A stretch of 64,000 bases of DNA from NCBI RefSeq assembly GCF_028435365.1, contig NZ_JAGTJJ010000002.1, positions 372,001 to 436,000 of the forward strand. The letters are read 5' to 3'. Within the stretch, counting starts at the first letter, position 1. Every line of letters begins with the position of its first letter. This DNA is from Polyangium jinanense (lineage in GTDB: Bacteria; Myxococcota; Polyangia; Polyangiales; Polyangiaceae). Position numbers and translations under genes: made by a program. Shown piece by piece: positions 1 through 8,603 of the stretch. The notes below the pieces were generated by a model that saw nothing but the letters and a program-made list of their open reading frames with translations, did not search any database and was not told where the DNA came from.

Positions 1-441
1 GCCGTGACCGGCAGCCCCTCGAAGGCCGCCGCCCTCGCCGATCTCGGCGCGCACGAGGTCGTCGTGAGCCCCGACGGCAAGTTCGAAGACGACGTCAAAG
101 CGCGCCTCGGCGGCCCCGTCGATGTCGCGCTCGAGCTGACCGGCAGCGCCACCTTCAGCTCCGCGTTGAAGTCGCTCCGCCGCGGCGGACGCATGGTCGT
201 CGTCGGCAACATCGATCAGGCCAAAGTCTCGATCAAGCTTGGCGCTTTGATCCTTTGGAGTCATACGATCGCTGGGTCGGCCTCCTGCACGCGGCAGGAC
301 CTCGAACACGTGCTCGGCCTCGCGGCCTCGGGCGCGCTGCGCGTCGTGATCGATCGCAAGCTCCCGCTCCGCTACGCCGCCGAAGCGCACTCACTGCTCG
401 AAGCGCGCGCCGTCTTCGGCCGCGTCGTGCTGATCCCCTAG
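1..441 (+). CDS. Zinc-type alcohol dehydrogenase, C-terminal fragment
   Basis: This is the 3' end of a gene whose start lies left of the window; 146 codons remain. The fragment carries the second half of a Rossmann fold of the medium-chain dehydrogenase type: a serine/lysine turn after the second strand (TGSPSKAAAL), the core VDVALELTGS, and RRGGRMVVVGN, where the NAD(P)-binding sheet closes. It ends in the family-typical LLEARAVFGRVVLIP. Enzymes of this family oxidise alcohols or reduce aldehydes with NAD(P); the zinc-binding N-terminal half is not visible, so the substrate cannot be guessed. Its stop shares a CTAG with the stop of the convergent kinase gene, an overlap of 4 bases. Confidence 0.85.
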   Translation, partial: AVTGSPSKAAALADLGAHEVVVSPDGKFEDDVKARLGGPVDVALELTGSATFSSALKSLRRGGRMVVVGNIDQAKVSIKLGALILWSHTIAGSASCTRQDLEHVLGLAASGALRVVIDRKLPLRYAAEAHSLLEARAVFGRVVLIP

Positions 442-1472
442 GCAGGCTCGATCCGCACGCCAGGCGCGGAGAGCGCAGGCCTTCGCACGGTGGCAGGGCC
501 GAGCGCGCGCAAAATCTCCGCGTGACGCGCCTCGGGCGCCCACACGAGCACGTGCCCGCCTCCGCCCGCGCCACACGCGCGGATCACCTCCACGCCGAGC
601 CCCGCGAGCTTGTCACCAAGCTCCGTCGCGAGCGCGCTCGCCTCCGGCGCGCGCCGCACCTTGGCCATCGCGGTCCTTCGCATCCCCGCGAGCGCACGCG
701 CGAGGGATCCCTCGCGCAGCGCCGCGGCCACCTCCGTCGCGGACTCCGCGAGCTCCGCCACGTTCGCGAGCGCCGCCGCCGCGTCGACCTGCTCGAGCAC
801 CGCGCCCGACACGCGTCGCACGTGCGTGTCGACCAGCAAAAGCCCTGCTTCGAGCTCCGCCGCGAGCGCTTGTTCCGGCGTGATCCGCTCGATCCGCGTG
901 CACCCCGCCTCGCCGAATGCGAGGTCGAGCAGACCGCCGCACGCGGCGAAGATCGCGTCCTGCGCGCCGCACACGATCGACAGCCCTTCGCGCTCCATCG
1001 TCGTCGCCTCGCGTGCGAGCTCCTCCTCGGCCGTCACCTCACCCACGCTCCACCGCAATGCCGACAGCGTGGCCACTGCCGTCGACGCGCTCCCCCCGAG
1101 CCCTGCGCCCGGCGCGACGTCGGTGTCGATCCGGAGTTTTACGCCGTCCGTCACGCCCGTGTGCGCGAGCGCGGCTTCGAGCAGTCGGAACGCGAGCTCG
1201 CTCGACGGCGGCTCGTGGCTTCGCCGCGTGGTCGTCTCGTCCGCCACGGGCACCTCGAGCCGCACCCAGCCTCGATCGAACGGCTCCACGAGCGCACGCA
1301 CGCGCAGGCCGATCGCGCTGCCCACGACACGCCCGGGAAGGCCCTCGATGAAGGGCGGCAGGTCGGTGCCGCCTCCGGCGAACGACACGCGCATCGGTGC
1401 GCTCGCGACGGCGCGCCTTTGCGGGCTACGTGCGGAGCGGGCTTCGGGCATGGAGACGGCGCAGGTGCTCAT
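438..1472 (-). CDS. GHMP-family sugar kinase (heptose-7-phosphate kinase-like)
   Basis: A 344-residue GHMP kinase. The N-terminal APMRVSFAGGGTDLP matches the opening of D-glycero-D-manno-heptose 7-phosphate kinases and related fucokinase-like enzymes. The ATP-binding motif 2 is PGAGLGGSAS at about residues 120-130, and the C-terminal glycine loop GAGGGGHVLV closes the active site. The likely role is ATP-dependent phosphorylation of a sugar or sugar phosphate at C1 for nucleotide-sugar or heptose synthesis, in the cytoplasm. No other heptose genes are nearby, so the substrate is open. The ATG at 1472 was taken; an ATG at 1451 is also possible, but 1394 would cut off conserved residues. No clear ribosome-binding site is visible. 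Confidence 0.8.
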   Translation of the reverse strand: MSTCAVSMPEARSARSPQRRAVASAPMRVSFAGGGTDLPPFIEGLPGRVVGSAIGLRVRALVEPFDRGWVRLEVPVADETTTRRSHEPPSSELAFRLLEAALAHTGVTDGVKLRIDTDVAPGAGLGGSASTAVATLSALRWSVGEVTAEEELAREATTMEREGLSIVCGAQDAIFAACGGLLDLAFGEAGCTRIERITPEQALAAELEAGLLLVDTHVRRVSGAVLEQVDAAAALANVAELAESATEVAAALREGSLARALAGMRRTAMAKVRRAPEASALATELGDKLAGLGVEVIRACGAGGGGHVLVWAPEARHAEILRALGPATVRRPALSAPGVRIEPA

Positions 1473-1610
1473 GGGGTGCGCGCGGAGGTGCCGCCCCTCG
1501 GCGTATCACGCCGGCACGGACGTCCGCGGCGCGCGGTGCAGCACGGACCGCGCCAGGGGGCTAGGGGAACGCGTGCGCACCGGGGTGACACGGCGAGCCC
1601 TCGCGCCCGG

Positions 1611-2012
1611 CTAGTTCAAGACCAGCGGCGTGGACGGCTCGGCCGCCTTCGCGCGCTCTTTGGCCTCGTCGAGGATCCGATCGATCAACCGGAGCCCTGC
1701 GAGGAGCACCTTGCCTTCCTCCTGTTCGCCGCCGTCCTGGGCAGCGGACGCGAAGGTCCGCAGCGACAGCGCGTCCTTGCGAATCGCCGTGAGATCCACG
1801 GCGCGCGCGGCCGACGCGATCTGATCGGCCAGATCGATCACCGTGTTTGCGTCTCCGAGCTCGAACCCGGTCTTCGCGGCGCGACTGAGCACGCCGGTGA
1901 GCTCCACGCGATACGTCGCGAGCACCAGGTGGAAGAGCGCATCCCGTTGCCGGAAGGAGCGCAAAATCAGGTCGTGGAGGGGAAGCGCGTCATTCGAAAA
2001 GGAGCGTTCCAT
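1611..2012 (-). CDS. Hypothetical helical protein
   Basis: A 133-residue protein I do not recognise. It starts MERSFSNDALPLHDL and is rich in Leu, Ala, Arg and Asp with no membrane segment or signal, suggesting a soluble bundle of four or so helices. The frame stays open upstream to 2195, but that extension is Arg-rich and unlike protein, so the ATG at 2012 was chosen. It is divergent from the SulP transporter gene, with about 245 bases between the starts. Confidence 0.55.
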   Translation of the reverse strand: MERSFSNDALPLHDLILRSFRQRDALFHLVLATYRVELTGVLSRAAKTGFELGDANTVIDLADQIASAARAVDLTAIRKDALSLRTFASAAQDGGEQEEGKVLLAGLRLIDRILDEAKERAKAAEPSTPLVLN

Positions 2013-2257
2013 GCATGAAAACCCATAAGCCCAGTGCGCCTCGGTCTCAAGACCGCCGTGGACCCCGGGCAGACTGCGTACTTTGGAACACGGAACCGCC
2101 TGCGATTCGCTCTTGCGCCGCGTTTGTGCGATCCTTCGAGTTCGGATGAATTTGCGCGCGTCGGACCTCGGCGTTTGCCGGGGTTTGCCGCGCACGCTAC
2201 TCCCCTACCGGTCCTTCGGCGGTGGGGAAAACAAGCCGGATACGGAGCAAGGAAGCG

Positions 2258-3886
2258 ATGGCCAACGCGAAGACGAGCGGCGCCGGTGTGACTCGGCCGA
2301 ACCTCAGCCCGCTCGCGAACCTCAAATACGACTTGCCCGCGGGCCTCGTCGTGTTCCTCGTGGCGCTGCCGCTGTGCCTCGGCGTCGCGCTCGCGTCGAA
2401 TGCCCCGCTTTTTGCGGGTCTCACGGCGGGTGTGATCGGCGGGCTCTTGATCCCGCTCATGAGCCGCTCGTCGCTCAGCGTGTGCGGGCCGGCCGCGGGC
2501 CTCACGGCCATCGTCCTCGCGGGCATCGACAAGCTTGGCACCTTCGAGAACTTCCTCGTCGCCGTCGTCCTCGGCGGTGTCCTGCAAGTGATCCTCGGCG
2601 TCGCGCGCCTCGGCACGGCCGTCTACCTCATCCCTTCGTCCGTCATCAAAGGGATGCTCGCCGCGATTGGCCTCATCCTGATCCTCAAGCAGTTCCCGCA
2701 CGCCGTCGGGTACGACCTCGATCAGGAGGGCTCCGAGCAGTTCGTGGTCTCCGAGGAGGAGAACACGTTCACCATGATCCTCCACGCCTTCGGCCGTCTC
2801 GAGCGTGGCGCGCTCGTCATCAGCGCGGTCTCCATGGGCATCCTCGTCCTCTGGGAGAAGACCGAGCGGCTGCGCAAGCTCTCGTGGCTCCCGGGCGCGC
2901 TCGTCGTCGTCCTCGTCGGCACCGGGCTCAACCTCCTCTTCCGCAAGGCGAGCTTGCCCATCGCGCTCGAGCAGACGCACCTCGTCACGTTGCCCGCCTA
3001 CGACGGCGTGGGCGGCGCGCTCGGGCAGCTCCGCACGCCGACCTTCGCCGCGCTCTCGAACCCGCAGGTCTACATCGTCGCGCTCACGATCGGCATCGTC
3101 GCGAGCCTCGAGACGCTGCTCAGCATCGAGGCCGTGGACAAACTCGATCCGTGGAAGCGCAACACCCCGCTCGACCGCGAGCTCGTCGCGCAGGGCATCG
3201 GCAACGCGGCGAGCGGCCTGCTCGGTGGTTTGCCCGTGACGAGCGTGATCGTCCGCTCCAGCGCGAACATCAACGCCGGCGGACGGACGCGGGCCGCGAC
3301 GGCCTTCCACGGCCTCTTCCTGCTGCTCGCCGTCCTCTTCATCGGCCGGTTCCTCAACATGATCCCGCTCGCGTGCCTCGCGTCGATCCTGCTGATGACC
3401 GGCTACAAGCTGGCCAAGCCCGAGCTCTTCAAGAAGATGTACAAGCTCGGCTGGGATCAGTTCATCCCGTTCGTCTTCACCATCTCCGCCATCCTCCTCA
3501 CCGACCTTCTGCGCGGCATCCTCGCGGGCATCGTCGTCGGCGTCGGCTTCGTCCTGCGCAGCCACATGCGCGCGGCGTTCACGATCGCGAAGGAGGGCAA
3601 GAAGCGCGTGATCACCTTCAAGAAGGACGTCTCCTTCCTCAACAAGGCGACGTTCATCGGCGTCCTCAAGCGCATCCCCGACGGCTCGTCGGTCATCATC
3701 GACGGCACCCGCGCCGAGTTCATCGATCAGGACATCCTCGAGGTGATCGAGGACTTCCAGATCTCCGCGGCGATGCGCGGCATCCACGTCGAGGTGCGCG
3801 ACGTCCGCACGAAAGAGAACGCGCGCAGGCCGACGATGTCCTCGGTCTCCGAGTCGAGCCCGGCGCCCGCCGAAGCGCGCACCTGA
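2258..3886 (+). CDS. SulP-family inorganic anion transporter
   Basis: A 542-residue integral membrane protein of the SulP family (sulfate, bicarbonate or related anions). The first membrane helices contain YDLPAGLVVFLVALPLCLGVALAS, and the marker region SVCGPAAGLTAIV follows at about residue 80. About 10-12 hydrophobic segments run to residue 440, then a cytoplasmic C-terminus resembling a short STAS domain (SVIIDGTRAEFIDQDILEVI). The ATG at 2258 has a purine-rich ribosome site (GGAGCAAGGA, 2244-2253); the frame opens further upstream at a GTG without one. SulP proteins of this size often sit beside a carbonic anhydrase gene and carry bicarbonate; none is present here, so the ion is not assigned. 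Confidence 0.88.
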   Translation: MANAKTSGAGVTRPNLSPLANLKYDLPAGLVVFLVALPLCLGVALASNAPLFAGLTAGVIGGLLIPLMSRSSLSVCGPAAGLTAIVLAGIDKLGTFENFLVAVVLGGVLQVILGVARLGTAVYLIPSSVIKGMLAAIGLILILKQFPHAVGYDLDQEGSEQFVVSEEENTFTMILHAFGRLERGALVISAVSMGILVLWEKTERLRKLSWLPGALVVVLVGTGLNLLFRKASLPIALEQTHLVTLPAYDGVGGALGQLRTPTFAALSNPQVYIVALTIGIVASLETLLSIEAVDKLDPWKRNTPLDRELVAQGIGNAASGLLGGLPVTSVIVRSSANINAGGRTRAATAFHGLFLLLAVLFIGRFLNMIPLACLASILLMTGYKLAKPELFKKMYKLGWDQFIPFVFTISAILLTDLLRGILAGIVVGVGFVLRSHMRAAFTIAKEGKKRVITFKKDVSFLNKATFIGVLKRIPDGSSVIIDGTRAEFIDQDILEVIEDFQISAAMRGIHVEVRDVRTKENARRPTMSSVSESSPAPAEART

Positions 3887-3929
3887 CGCGTCCCGCCCCA
3901 TCCCTCTCGCCCCACGGTCACCTCCTGCC

Positions 3930-3953
3930 CGGACGGCCGAACCGGTCCGTCCG
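3930..3953. terminator. Hairpin after SulP gene
   Basis: Arms CGGACGG and CCGTCCG flank a GC-rich loop in the 269-base gap between the SulP and helicase genes. There is no T-run, so it is only a candidate terminator or mRNA-end structure. I see nothing else in this gap. Confidence 0.3.
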
Positions 3954-4155
3954 AGCGTGAGGCTCTCCCTCGACAAACCCTTGCGCGGCCCGGGAGGATG
4001 GGTCAAAACGCGCGGTCGCCTCGCGGCCGAAGCCCTTTTTCCGGAACATCCGCGAGCTCTGCCGTCCGTCCACCGGTCTTCCGGACAGCGGATGGAAATG
4101 GAAATCGAGGGGCCCTGTCCCTCCCAACCCCGCTCCGCGCGCTACGTAATCCACC

Positions 4156-6411
4156 GTGACCGCCAAGCAGACGACCGCGCAGCCGCTTCGTCCCGAGTCG
4201 AGCTCGGGCAACCCCCAAAGCACGCCGCAGACGAACGGCGCGGACGAGCTCACGATCGTTCGCGAAGAGCAAGCGCTGCTCGATCGCGTCCGTGAGCACC
4301 TCGCGACGGTGAAGCCCTCGCGCCCGCCGCCCACGGAGGACTACGAGTCGCAGATGATCTCGCTGCGCGATCAGATCGCGGCGAGCCGCCTCGAAGACGT
4401 CCCTGCGCTCGTGCAGCAGATGGAGCGCATCGCGGGCGTCGCCGCGCGTCGCGCCGAGGTCGTCACCGAGCCCGTCGACCCGCGCTCGCCCTACTTCGGT
4501 CACCTCCGTCTCCGCGAGCGCGGCAAACAGGACCGCGACGTCCTCATCGGCCGCACCACGCACGTCGACGCCAAGGCCGGCGTACGCATCGTCGACTGGC
4601 GCCATGCGCCCGTGAGCCAGCTTTATTACCGCTACGAGGAAGGCGCCGAGTACGAGGAGACCTTCGGCGACCGCGAGGTCGAGGGCAAGGTCCTCGCCCG
4701 GCGCACCGTCACCATCGAGGACGGCGAGCTCTATCGCATCGCCGCGCCGCAGGGCGTCTTCGTGCGGGTCGAGAACGGCTATCGCCGGCTCGACAGCCGC
4801 GCCGTCGTGCTCGCGGGCGGGCAGGGCAAAGCCGTTCGCCCCGAGGACATGCGCGGCGCGCTCGGCACCGGCGCGAGCTTCGCGGCGAAGGAGGATCGGC
4901 ACCTGCCCGAGATCGCCGCGCTCCTCGACCCGCGCCAGTTCGAGCTCATCTCGCGGCCCGATTCCGGCATCGTGGTCATCCAGGGCGGAGCGGGCAGCGG
5001 CAAGACCACCATCGGCGTCCACCGCATGGCCTTCCTCGCGTTCAACAACCGCGCTCGCTTCTCCGGCGACAAGATGCTCGTCATCGTCGGGAGCCCCGCG
5101 CTAAGGGCGTACATCAGCGAGGTCTTGCCTGCGCTCGGCATCGGCCAGGTCCAGGTCGAGACCTTCGCCGAGTGGGCCCGCGCCGTGCGCTTGCGCGCCT
5201 ACCCGTGGCTCGACGTCCCGGTCGAGGAGAACACCCCGAGCGCGGTCACGCGGTACAAGACGCACCCGGCGCTCCTGCGCCTGCTCGAAGAGCGCGCGAG
5301 GGCGTACGCCGAGGATCCCACGACCCGCAAGGACTCGCGCGGCATCCTCTGGTTCTGGGCCGATCTGCTCACGGACAAGGACAGCATCGAGAAGGCGTTC
5401 GCCTCTGCAAACGATCCCGAGTTCAGCCTCGACAAGGTTCGCCAGGCGTGGCGCTGGTGCGCCGAGCGTTGCCCCGCGGTCCTCGATCGTGATCCCGGCG
5501 ATCGCGCCGAGCGCAAAGCGGCGCTCGCGGACGAGCCCGTGGACGAGGATCCCGAAGAGGAGCGCCTCGGCGCCGACGACAAGCCCATCGAGGAGGACGA
5601 GCGCGCGCTGCTCGATCCCGAGGACGACGCGCTCCTGCTCCGCGCCTACCAGGTCATCAAGGGCGACCTCAAGAAGGGCAAACAGCCCTACGTCGTCGAG
5701 CACCTCTTCGTCGACGAAGCGCAGGACCTCGCGCCCGTGGATCTCGCGGTCCTGCTCGGCGTCGTCTCCAAGCAGAAGTCCGTGACGCTCGCGGGCGACA
5801 CCGCGCAGCGCCTCTTCATGGACTCGGGCTTCCGCGACTGGAGCCGCGTCCTCGAAGACCTCGGTCTCTCCTCGGTCAACATCGAGCCTCTGCGCATCGC
5901 GTATCGCTCGACGCGTGAAGTCCTCGCGGTCGCGCGTGACATCCTCGGCCCGCTCGCCGATCCCACGCCGCCCGTCGCGCCGCGCACGGGCGCGCCCGTC
6001 GAGCACCACCATTTCCCGAGCCAGGGCGCGGCCGTCGCGTTCCTCGCGGACTCGATCCGCCCGCTCTTCACGCGCGAGCCGCGCGCCACGCTGGCGATCC
6101 TCGCGCGCCACCCCGAGCAGGCGGACGCGTACTACGAGGCGCTGAAAATGGCGGAGATTCCGAGCCTCCGCCGCGTGCGCGCGTTCGACTTCCTCTTCCG
6201 GCCGGGCGTGGACGTCACCGAGATCCGGCAGGTGAAGGGCCTCGAGTACGACTACGTCGTGCTGGTCGACGTGAACGCATCGACCTACCCGGCGGACGAC
6301 GAGTCGCGGCACCTCCTGCACATCGGGGCGACGCGCGCGGCGCATCAGCTCTGGGTGATCTCGACGTCCAAGCCGAGTGCGCTCGTGCCGGCGTGGCTGC
6401 TCAATGCCTGA
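4156..6411 (+). CDS. HelD-like superfamily 1 helicase / RNA polymerase recycling ATPase
   Basis: A 751-residue UvrD-like ATPase. The N-terminal helical region (residues 30-110) is followed by a conserved PYFGHLRLRERG segment and a beta domain (DWRHAPVSQLYYRY) typical of HelD and helicase-IV-like proteins, not of UvrD or Rep. Walker A GGAGSGKTT lies at about 277-285, Walker B VDEAQD near 518, and a late motif QVKGLEYDYVVLVD near 692. HelD proteins bind RNA polymerase and use ATP to release stalled or post-termination complexes; this role is known mainly from Firmicutes and Actinobacteria and is inferred here. Translation probably starts at GTG 4156. An acidic insertion (about 450-490) separates the ATPase halves. 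Confidence 0.82.
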   Translation: MTAKQTTAQPLRPESSSGNPQSTPQTNGADELTIVREEQALLDRVREHLATVKPSRPPPTEDYESQMISLRDQIAASRLEDVPALVQQMERIAGVAARRAEVVTEPVDPRSPYFGHLRLRERGKQDRDVLIGRTTHVDAKAGVRIVDWRHAPVSQLYYRYEEGAEYEETFGDREVEGKVLARRTVTIEDGELYRIAAPQGVFVRVENGYRRLDSRAVVLAGGQGKAVRPEDMRGALGTGASFAAKEDRHLPEIAALLDPRQFELISRPDSGIVVIQGGAGSGKTTIGVHRMAFLAFNNRARFSGDKMLVIVGSPALRAYISEVLPALGIGQVQVETFAEWARAVRLRAYPWLDVPVEENTPSAVTRYKTHPALLRLLEERARAYAEDPTTRKDSRGILWFWADLLTDKDSIEKAFASANDPEFSLDKVRQAWRWCAERCPAVLDRDPGDRAERKAALADEPVDEDPEEERLGADDKPIEEDERALLDPEDDALLLRAYQVIKGDLKKGKQPYVVEHLFVDEAQDLAPVDLAVLLGVVSKQKSVTLAGDTAQRLFMDSGFRDWSRVLEDLGLSSVNIEPLRIAYRSTREVLAVARDILGPLADPTPPVAPRTGAPVEHHHFPSQGAAVAFLADSIRPLFTREPRATLAILARHPEQADAYYEALKMAEIPSLRRVRAFDFLFRPGVDVTEIRQVKGLEYDYVVLVDVNASTYPADDESRHLLHIGATRAAHQLWVISTSKPSALVPAWLLNA

Positions 6412-6432
6412 CGGAGACCTGGGAAAAACGGC

Positions 6433-6446
6433 CTTCCCGCGGGAAG
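6433..6446. terminator. Short palindrome after helicase gene
   Basis: Perfect 14-base palindrome CTTCCCGCGGGAAG just downstream of the helicase stop and ahead of the tRNA promoter. No T-run follows; it could mark the transcript end. Confidence 0.35.
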
Positions 6447-6470
6447 CGTGATCGAACGGTCACGAGGGGC

Positions 6471-6498
6471 TTGACTCCTGCACGGACAGGAGTAGGTT
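6471..6498 (+). promoter_or_regulatory. Putative sigma-70 promoter for the initiator tRNAs
   Basis: TTGACT (6471-6476), a 16-base spacer and TAGGTT (6493-6498) lie 36 bases upstream of the first tRNA. A near-consensus -35 box is expected for a strongly expressed stable RNA. Confidence 0.6.
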
Positions 6499-6534
6499 CC
6501 GACCCGTCGTCGCCGCTTCGTTTGGCGAACATGA

Positions 6535-6611
<77 letters not shown>

Positions 6612-6614
6612 GCG

Positions 6615-6662
6615 GAGCGTGGGGCCAGCCGTAGTCGCTGTCCTCCACGCTCGGTTGTTTTT
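6615..6662 (+). terminator. Terminator-like hairpin between tRNA copies
   Basis: Arms GAGCGTGG (6615-6622) and CCACGCTC (6645-6652), 8 bp, with a 22-base loop, then a T-rich tail TTGTTTTT. It lies directly after copy 1, so read-through into copy 2 may be partial, or the structure may serve as a processing signal. Confidence 0.55.
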
Positions 6663-6680
6663 GTAGAAGTGACAAATTGA

Positions 6681-6757
<77 letters not shown>

Positions 6758-6773
6758 AGTCCGCAAAGCGGAA

Positions 6774-6815
6774 AGCAAGGGGTCGACTCGAAATGGGTCG
6801 GCCCCTTTGCTTTTT
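6774..6815 (+). terminator. Rho-independent terminator after the tRNA pair
   Basis: GCAAGGGGTCGAC pairs with GTCGGCCCCTTTGC (one bulge) and is followed directly by TTTTT (6811-6815). It closes the tRNA transcription unit ahead of the convergent S66 peptidase gene. Confidence 0.8.
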
Positions 6816-6839
6816 GGCGCTCGGATGTTTCGTCGGTCC

Positions 6840-7715
6840 TCAGACCGATCGCGCTTGCGACAGCCCGCCCGGCCCGAGCGACCCTTCCTCGCCGATGCAG
6901 AACGCCAGATTGCGTTTGTCATGGCCGAGGGTCAGCCGCGACCATACGGGCAGCCCCAGCGGCTCGAGCGCCTCGCGCAGCACGTCCGTGAGCTCGTAGC
7001 GCGCGCCCTCCGGCGGGTCGCATTTCACGAAATCGCCGAGCGCGATCCCCACCGCTCCGTCGAGCGCCCCGCTCAGGCGCAGCTGCATGATCAGCCGATC
7101 GACCCGATAGGGCACCTCCGTCACCTCTTCCAGCACCACGATCGCCCCCCGCGCGTCGAGCGCCCATGGCGTGCCTGCCAGGCTCGAAAGCACGCACAGG
7201 TTTCCCCCGACGACCCGCCCGTGCACCTCTTCCTTCGGCCCTGCGAAGTGCTGCGCTGGAATGGCCGCGACCTCCTCGCCGGCCAGCATTGCCCGGATTC
7301 GCTCGCGTGTCGCGTCGTCCACCTTCGTCGCGATCGTCTCCAGCATCGGCCCGTGCACGAGTTTGCCCCCGCGTGACTTCACGAGCGCCGCGAACAGCGC
7401 CGTCGCGTCCGAGCATCCGAGCACCGGCCTCCCGTCGAGCCCTTCGCTCGGCAGGCTCGGCAGGCAATGCATGCACCCGTAGCCGCCTCGCGCGAGCCAC
7501 ACCGCGTCGATCCCCTCGGCCGAAAGCGCCCAGAGGAGATCCTGCGTCCGCACCTCGGCCGTGCCTGCGGTGAAATGGTGTTGCTTTTCCAGATTCGGCG
7601 CGAGAACGACCTCGTAGCCCCAGCTCTTGACGAGCCGTACGCCGGCCGCGACGCCGGCGAGCTGCGGGATCCCTGCGGGGGCGACGACGGCGATGGTGGC
7701 ATTCCGTTTCAGCAT
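6840..7715 (-). CDS. S66-family LD-carboxypeptidase
   Basis: A 291-residue serine peptidase of family S66 (LdcA/MccF). Visible are IAVVAPAGIP at the N-terminus, WLARGGYG near 73-80, the nucleophile region LGCSDATALF with Ser102, VVLEEVTEVPYRVDR in the second half, and a C-terminal GHDKRNLAF carrying the likely catalytic histidine. LdcA removes the terminal D-Ala from murein tetrapeptides during cell-wall recycling; MccF cleaves microcin-type adducts. No signal peptide is seen, so it is cytoplasmic unless exported by another route. It is the last gene of the VgrG operon, 13 bases after the preceding stop, which makes a link to wall-targeting secretion worth considering. The frame continues upstream to 7979, but this overlaps the previous gene; ATG 7715 fits the family. 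Confidence 0.85.
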   Translation of the reverse strand: MLKRNATIAVVAPAGIPQLAGVAAGVRLVKSWGYEVVLAPNLEKQHHFTAGTAEVRTQDLLWALSAEGIDAVWLARGGYGCMHCLPSLPSEGLDGRPVLGCSDATALFAALVKSRGGKLVHGPMLETIATKVDDATRERIRAMLAGEEVAAIPAQHFAGPKEEVHGRVVGGNLCVLSSLAGTPWALDARGAIVVLEEVTEVPYRVDRLIMQLRLSGALDGAVGIALGDFVKCDPPEGARYELTDVLREALEPLGLPVWSRLTLGHDKRNLAFCIGEEGSLGPGGLSQARSV

Positions 7716-7728
7716 GGCGGATCCGCTT

Positions 7729-8178
7729 TCAAACCGAATGGCACGCGAAGATGTGCTCGACGGCGTCGACCAGGATTTGCTCCACCTGTTCCGCCGTGAT
7801 GTCCGAGGGCGACGCGAATCGCACGAGGTCGAGCGCCGGTGGCCGCACCACGAGATACGCGAGCACCTCGGGCGCCGGCCTGCGCGTGATGACCACGAAG
7901 GCGACACGATCGTGCGCGTCCTTCGTCGTATTCCCGCCGATCCCGAGCACGAGCTCGATACTCGGCGTCTCCGTCGCACCGTCGATAGCGACGACCGCCG
8001 TGTGCCCTGCGCCTCGCAGCTCGTCCGCGATGTCCTCGAATACGGGCCGGAGGACCTTCTCGCGCACCTCGACGAAGGCCTCGTCGAAGGCGCGACGGTC
8101 GAGCGCAGCCTTCTCGCGTTGCCGCGAGGCGTATCGACCCGTGATGGTCGCGAGGCGATTCTTGTTTTGCTCTTTCAC
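7729..8178 (-). CDS. Hypothetical protein in the VgrG operon
   Basis: A 149-residue protein I do not recognise. It probably starts at GTG 8178, whose bases overlap the TGA of the DUF4150 gene (GTGA), implying translational coupling; an ATG at 8232 would overlap more. A basic N-terminus (KEQNKNRLATITGRYASR) precedes a compact alpha/beta domain with strands such as HTAVVAIDGA, SIELVLGI and VAFVVITRR. There is no signal peptide or membrane helix. Its place between a PAAR-like protein and a peptidoglycan peptidase makes a chaperone, adaptor or immunity role possible, but that is inference. Confidence 0.65.
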   Translation of the reverse strand: MKEQNKNRLATITGRYASRQREKAALDRRAFDEAFVEVREKVLRPVFEDIADELRGAGHTAVVAIDGATETPSIELVLGIGGNTTKDAHDRVAFVVITRRPAPEVLAYLVVRPPALDLVRFASPSDITAEQVEQILVDAVEHIFACHSV

Positions 8179-8567
8179 GGGCCGAGCAAGAGGACCTTCA
8201 CCTGGCTCGGCACGATCGAGACACCAGGGCAATTGGTGGAGTTCGTGAGCGTCATGCTCGTCATTCGTGTCGCCGGGATTCCGCCGGCGAGCACCCGGAA
8301 TGCCGCCGTCAGGTGCCGCGACGGCCCCATGACGATCCCCGACGCGACGCCCAGCGCGACGCCGGGGTTATCGCCGTTCGTGAGCGGCACCGACGTCGCC
8401 ATGTTGTGGGCCGGCGTGCCCATGAAGAGAATGTTGTACGCCGCGGGCACGCCCATCGGCTGCGCCGAGATGTTTGGATACGGAATGGGCACCGGCGCGG
8501 GCGTCGGCGTGAGGCATACGTCGGGGAAGCCGAGCGACATGCCCATCATCTGCGAATTCGCGAACAT
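8175..8567 (-). CDS. DUF4150 PAAR-like type VI secretion tip protein
   Basis: A 130-residue PAAR-like protein (DUF4150). The N-terminal GFPDVCLTPTPAPVPIPYP followed by a conserved asparagine is the family signature, and the rest is a glycine-rich beta fold (NMATSVPLTNGDNPG, GIVMGPSRHLTAAFRVL). Proteins of this class cap the VgrG spike and carry effectors, often as N-terminal domains of toxins. Here the protein ends after the PAAR-like domain with no fused toxin, so any cargo must be a separate protein. It lies in the vgrG operon and overlaps the next gene by four bases. Confidence 0.88.
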   Translation of the reverse strand: MFANSQMMGMSLGFPDVCLTPTPAPVPIPYPNISAQPMGVPAAYNILFMGTPAHNMATSVPLTNGDNPGVALGVASGIVMGPSRHLTAAFRVLAGGIPATRMTSMTLTNSTNCPGVSIVPSQVKVLLLGP

Positions 8568-8603
8568 CGTCGTCCTCCTCCAGCGCCGCGCGGCGACGCG
8601 CCG

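Noticed and set aside
1967..4006. 679-codon minus-strand open frame and 625-codon plus-strand frame over the SulP gene
   Set aside because: Both are highly charged and lack hydrophobic segments; the SulP frame has transport-family motifs and a ribosome site.
8232..8232. Upstream ATG for the 149-residue operon gene
   Set aside because: It would overlap the DUF4150 gene by 58 bases; the GTG at 8178 gives a normal GTGA coupling.
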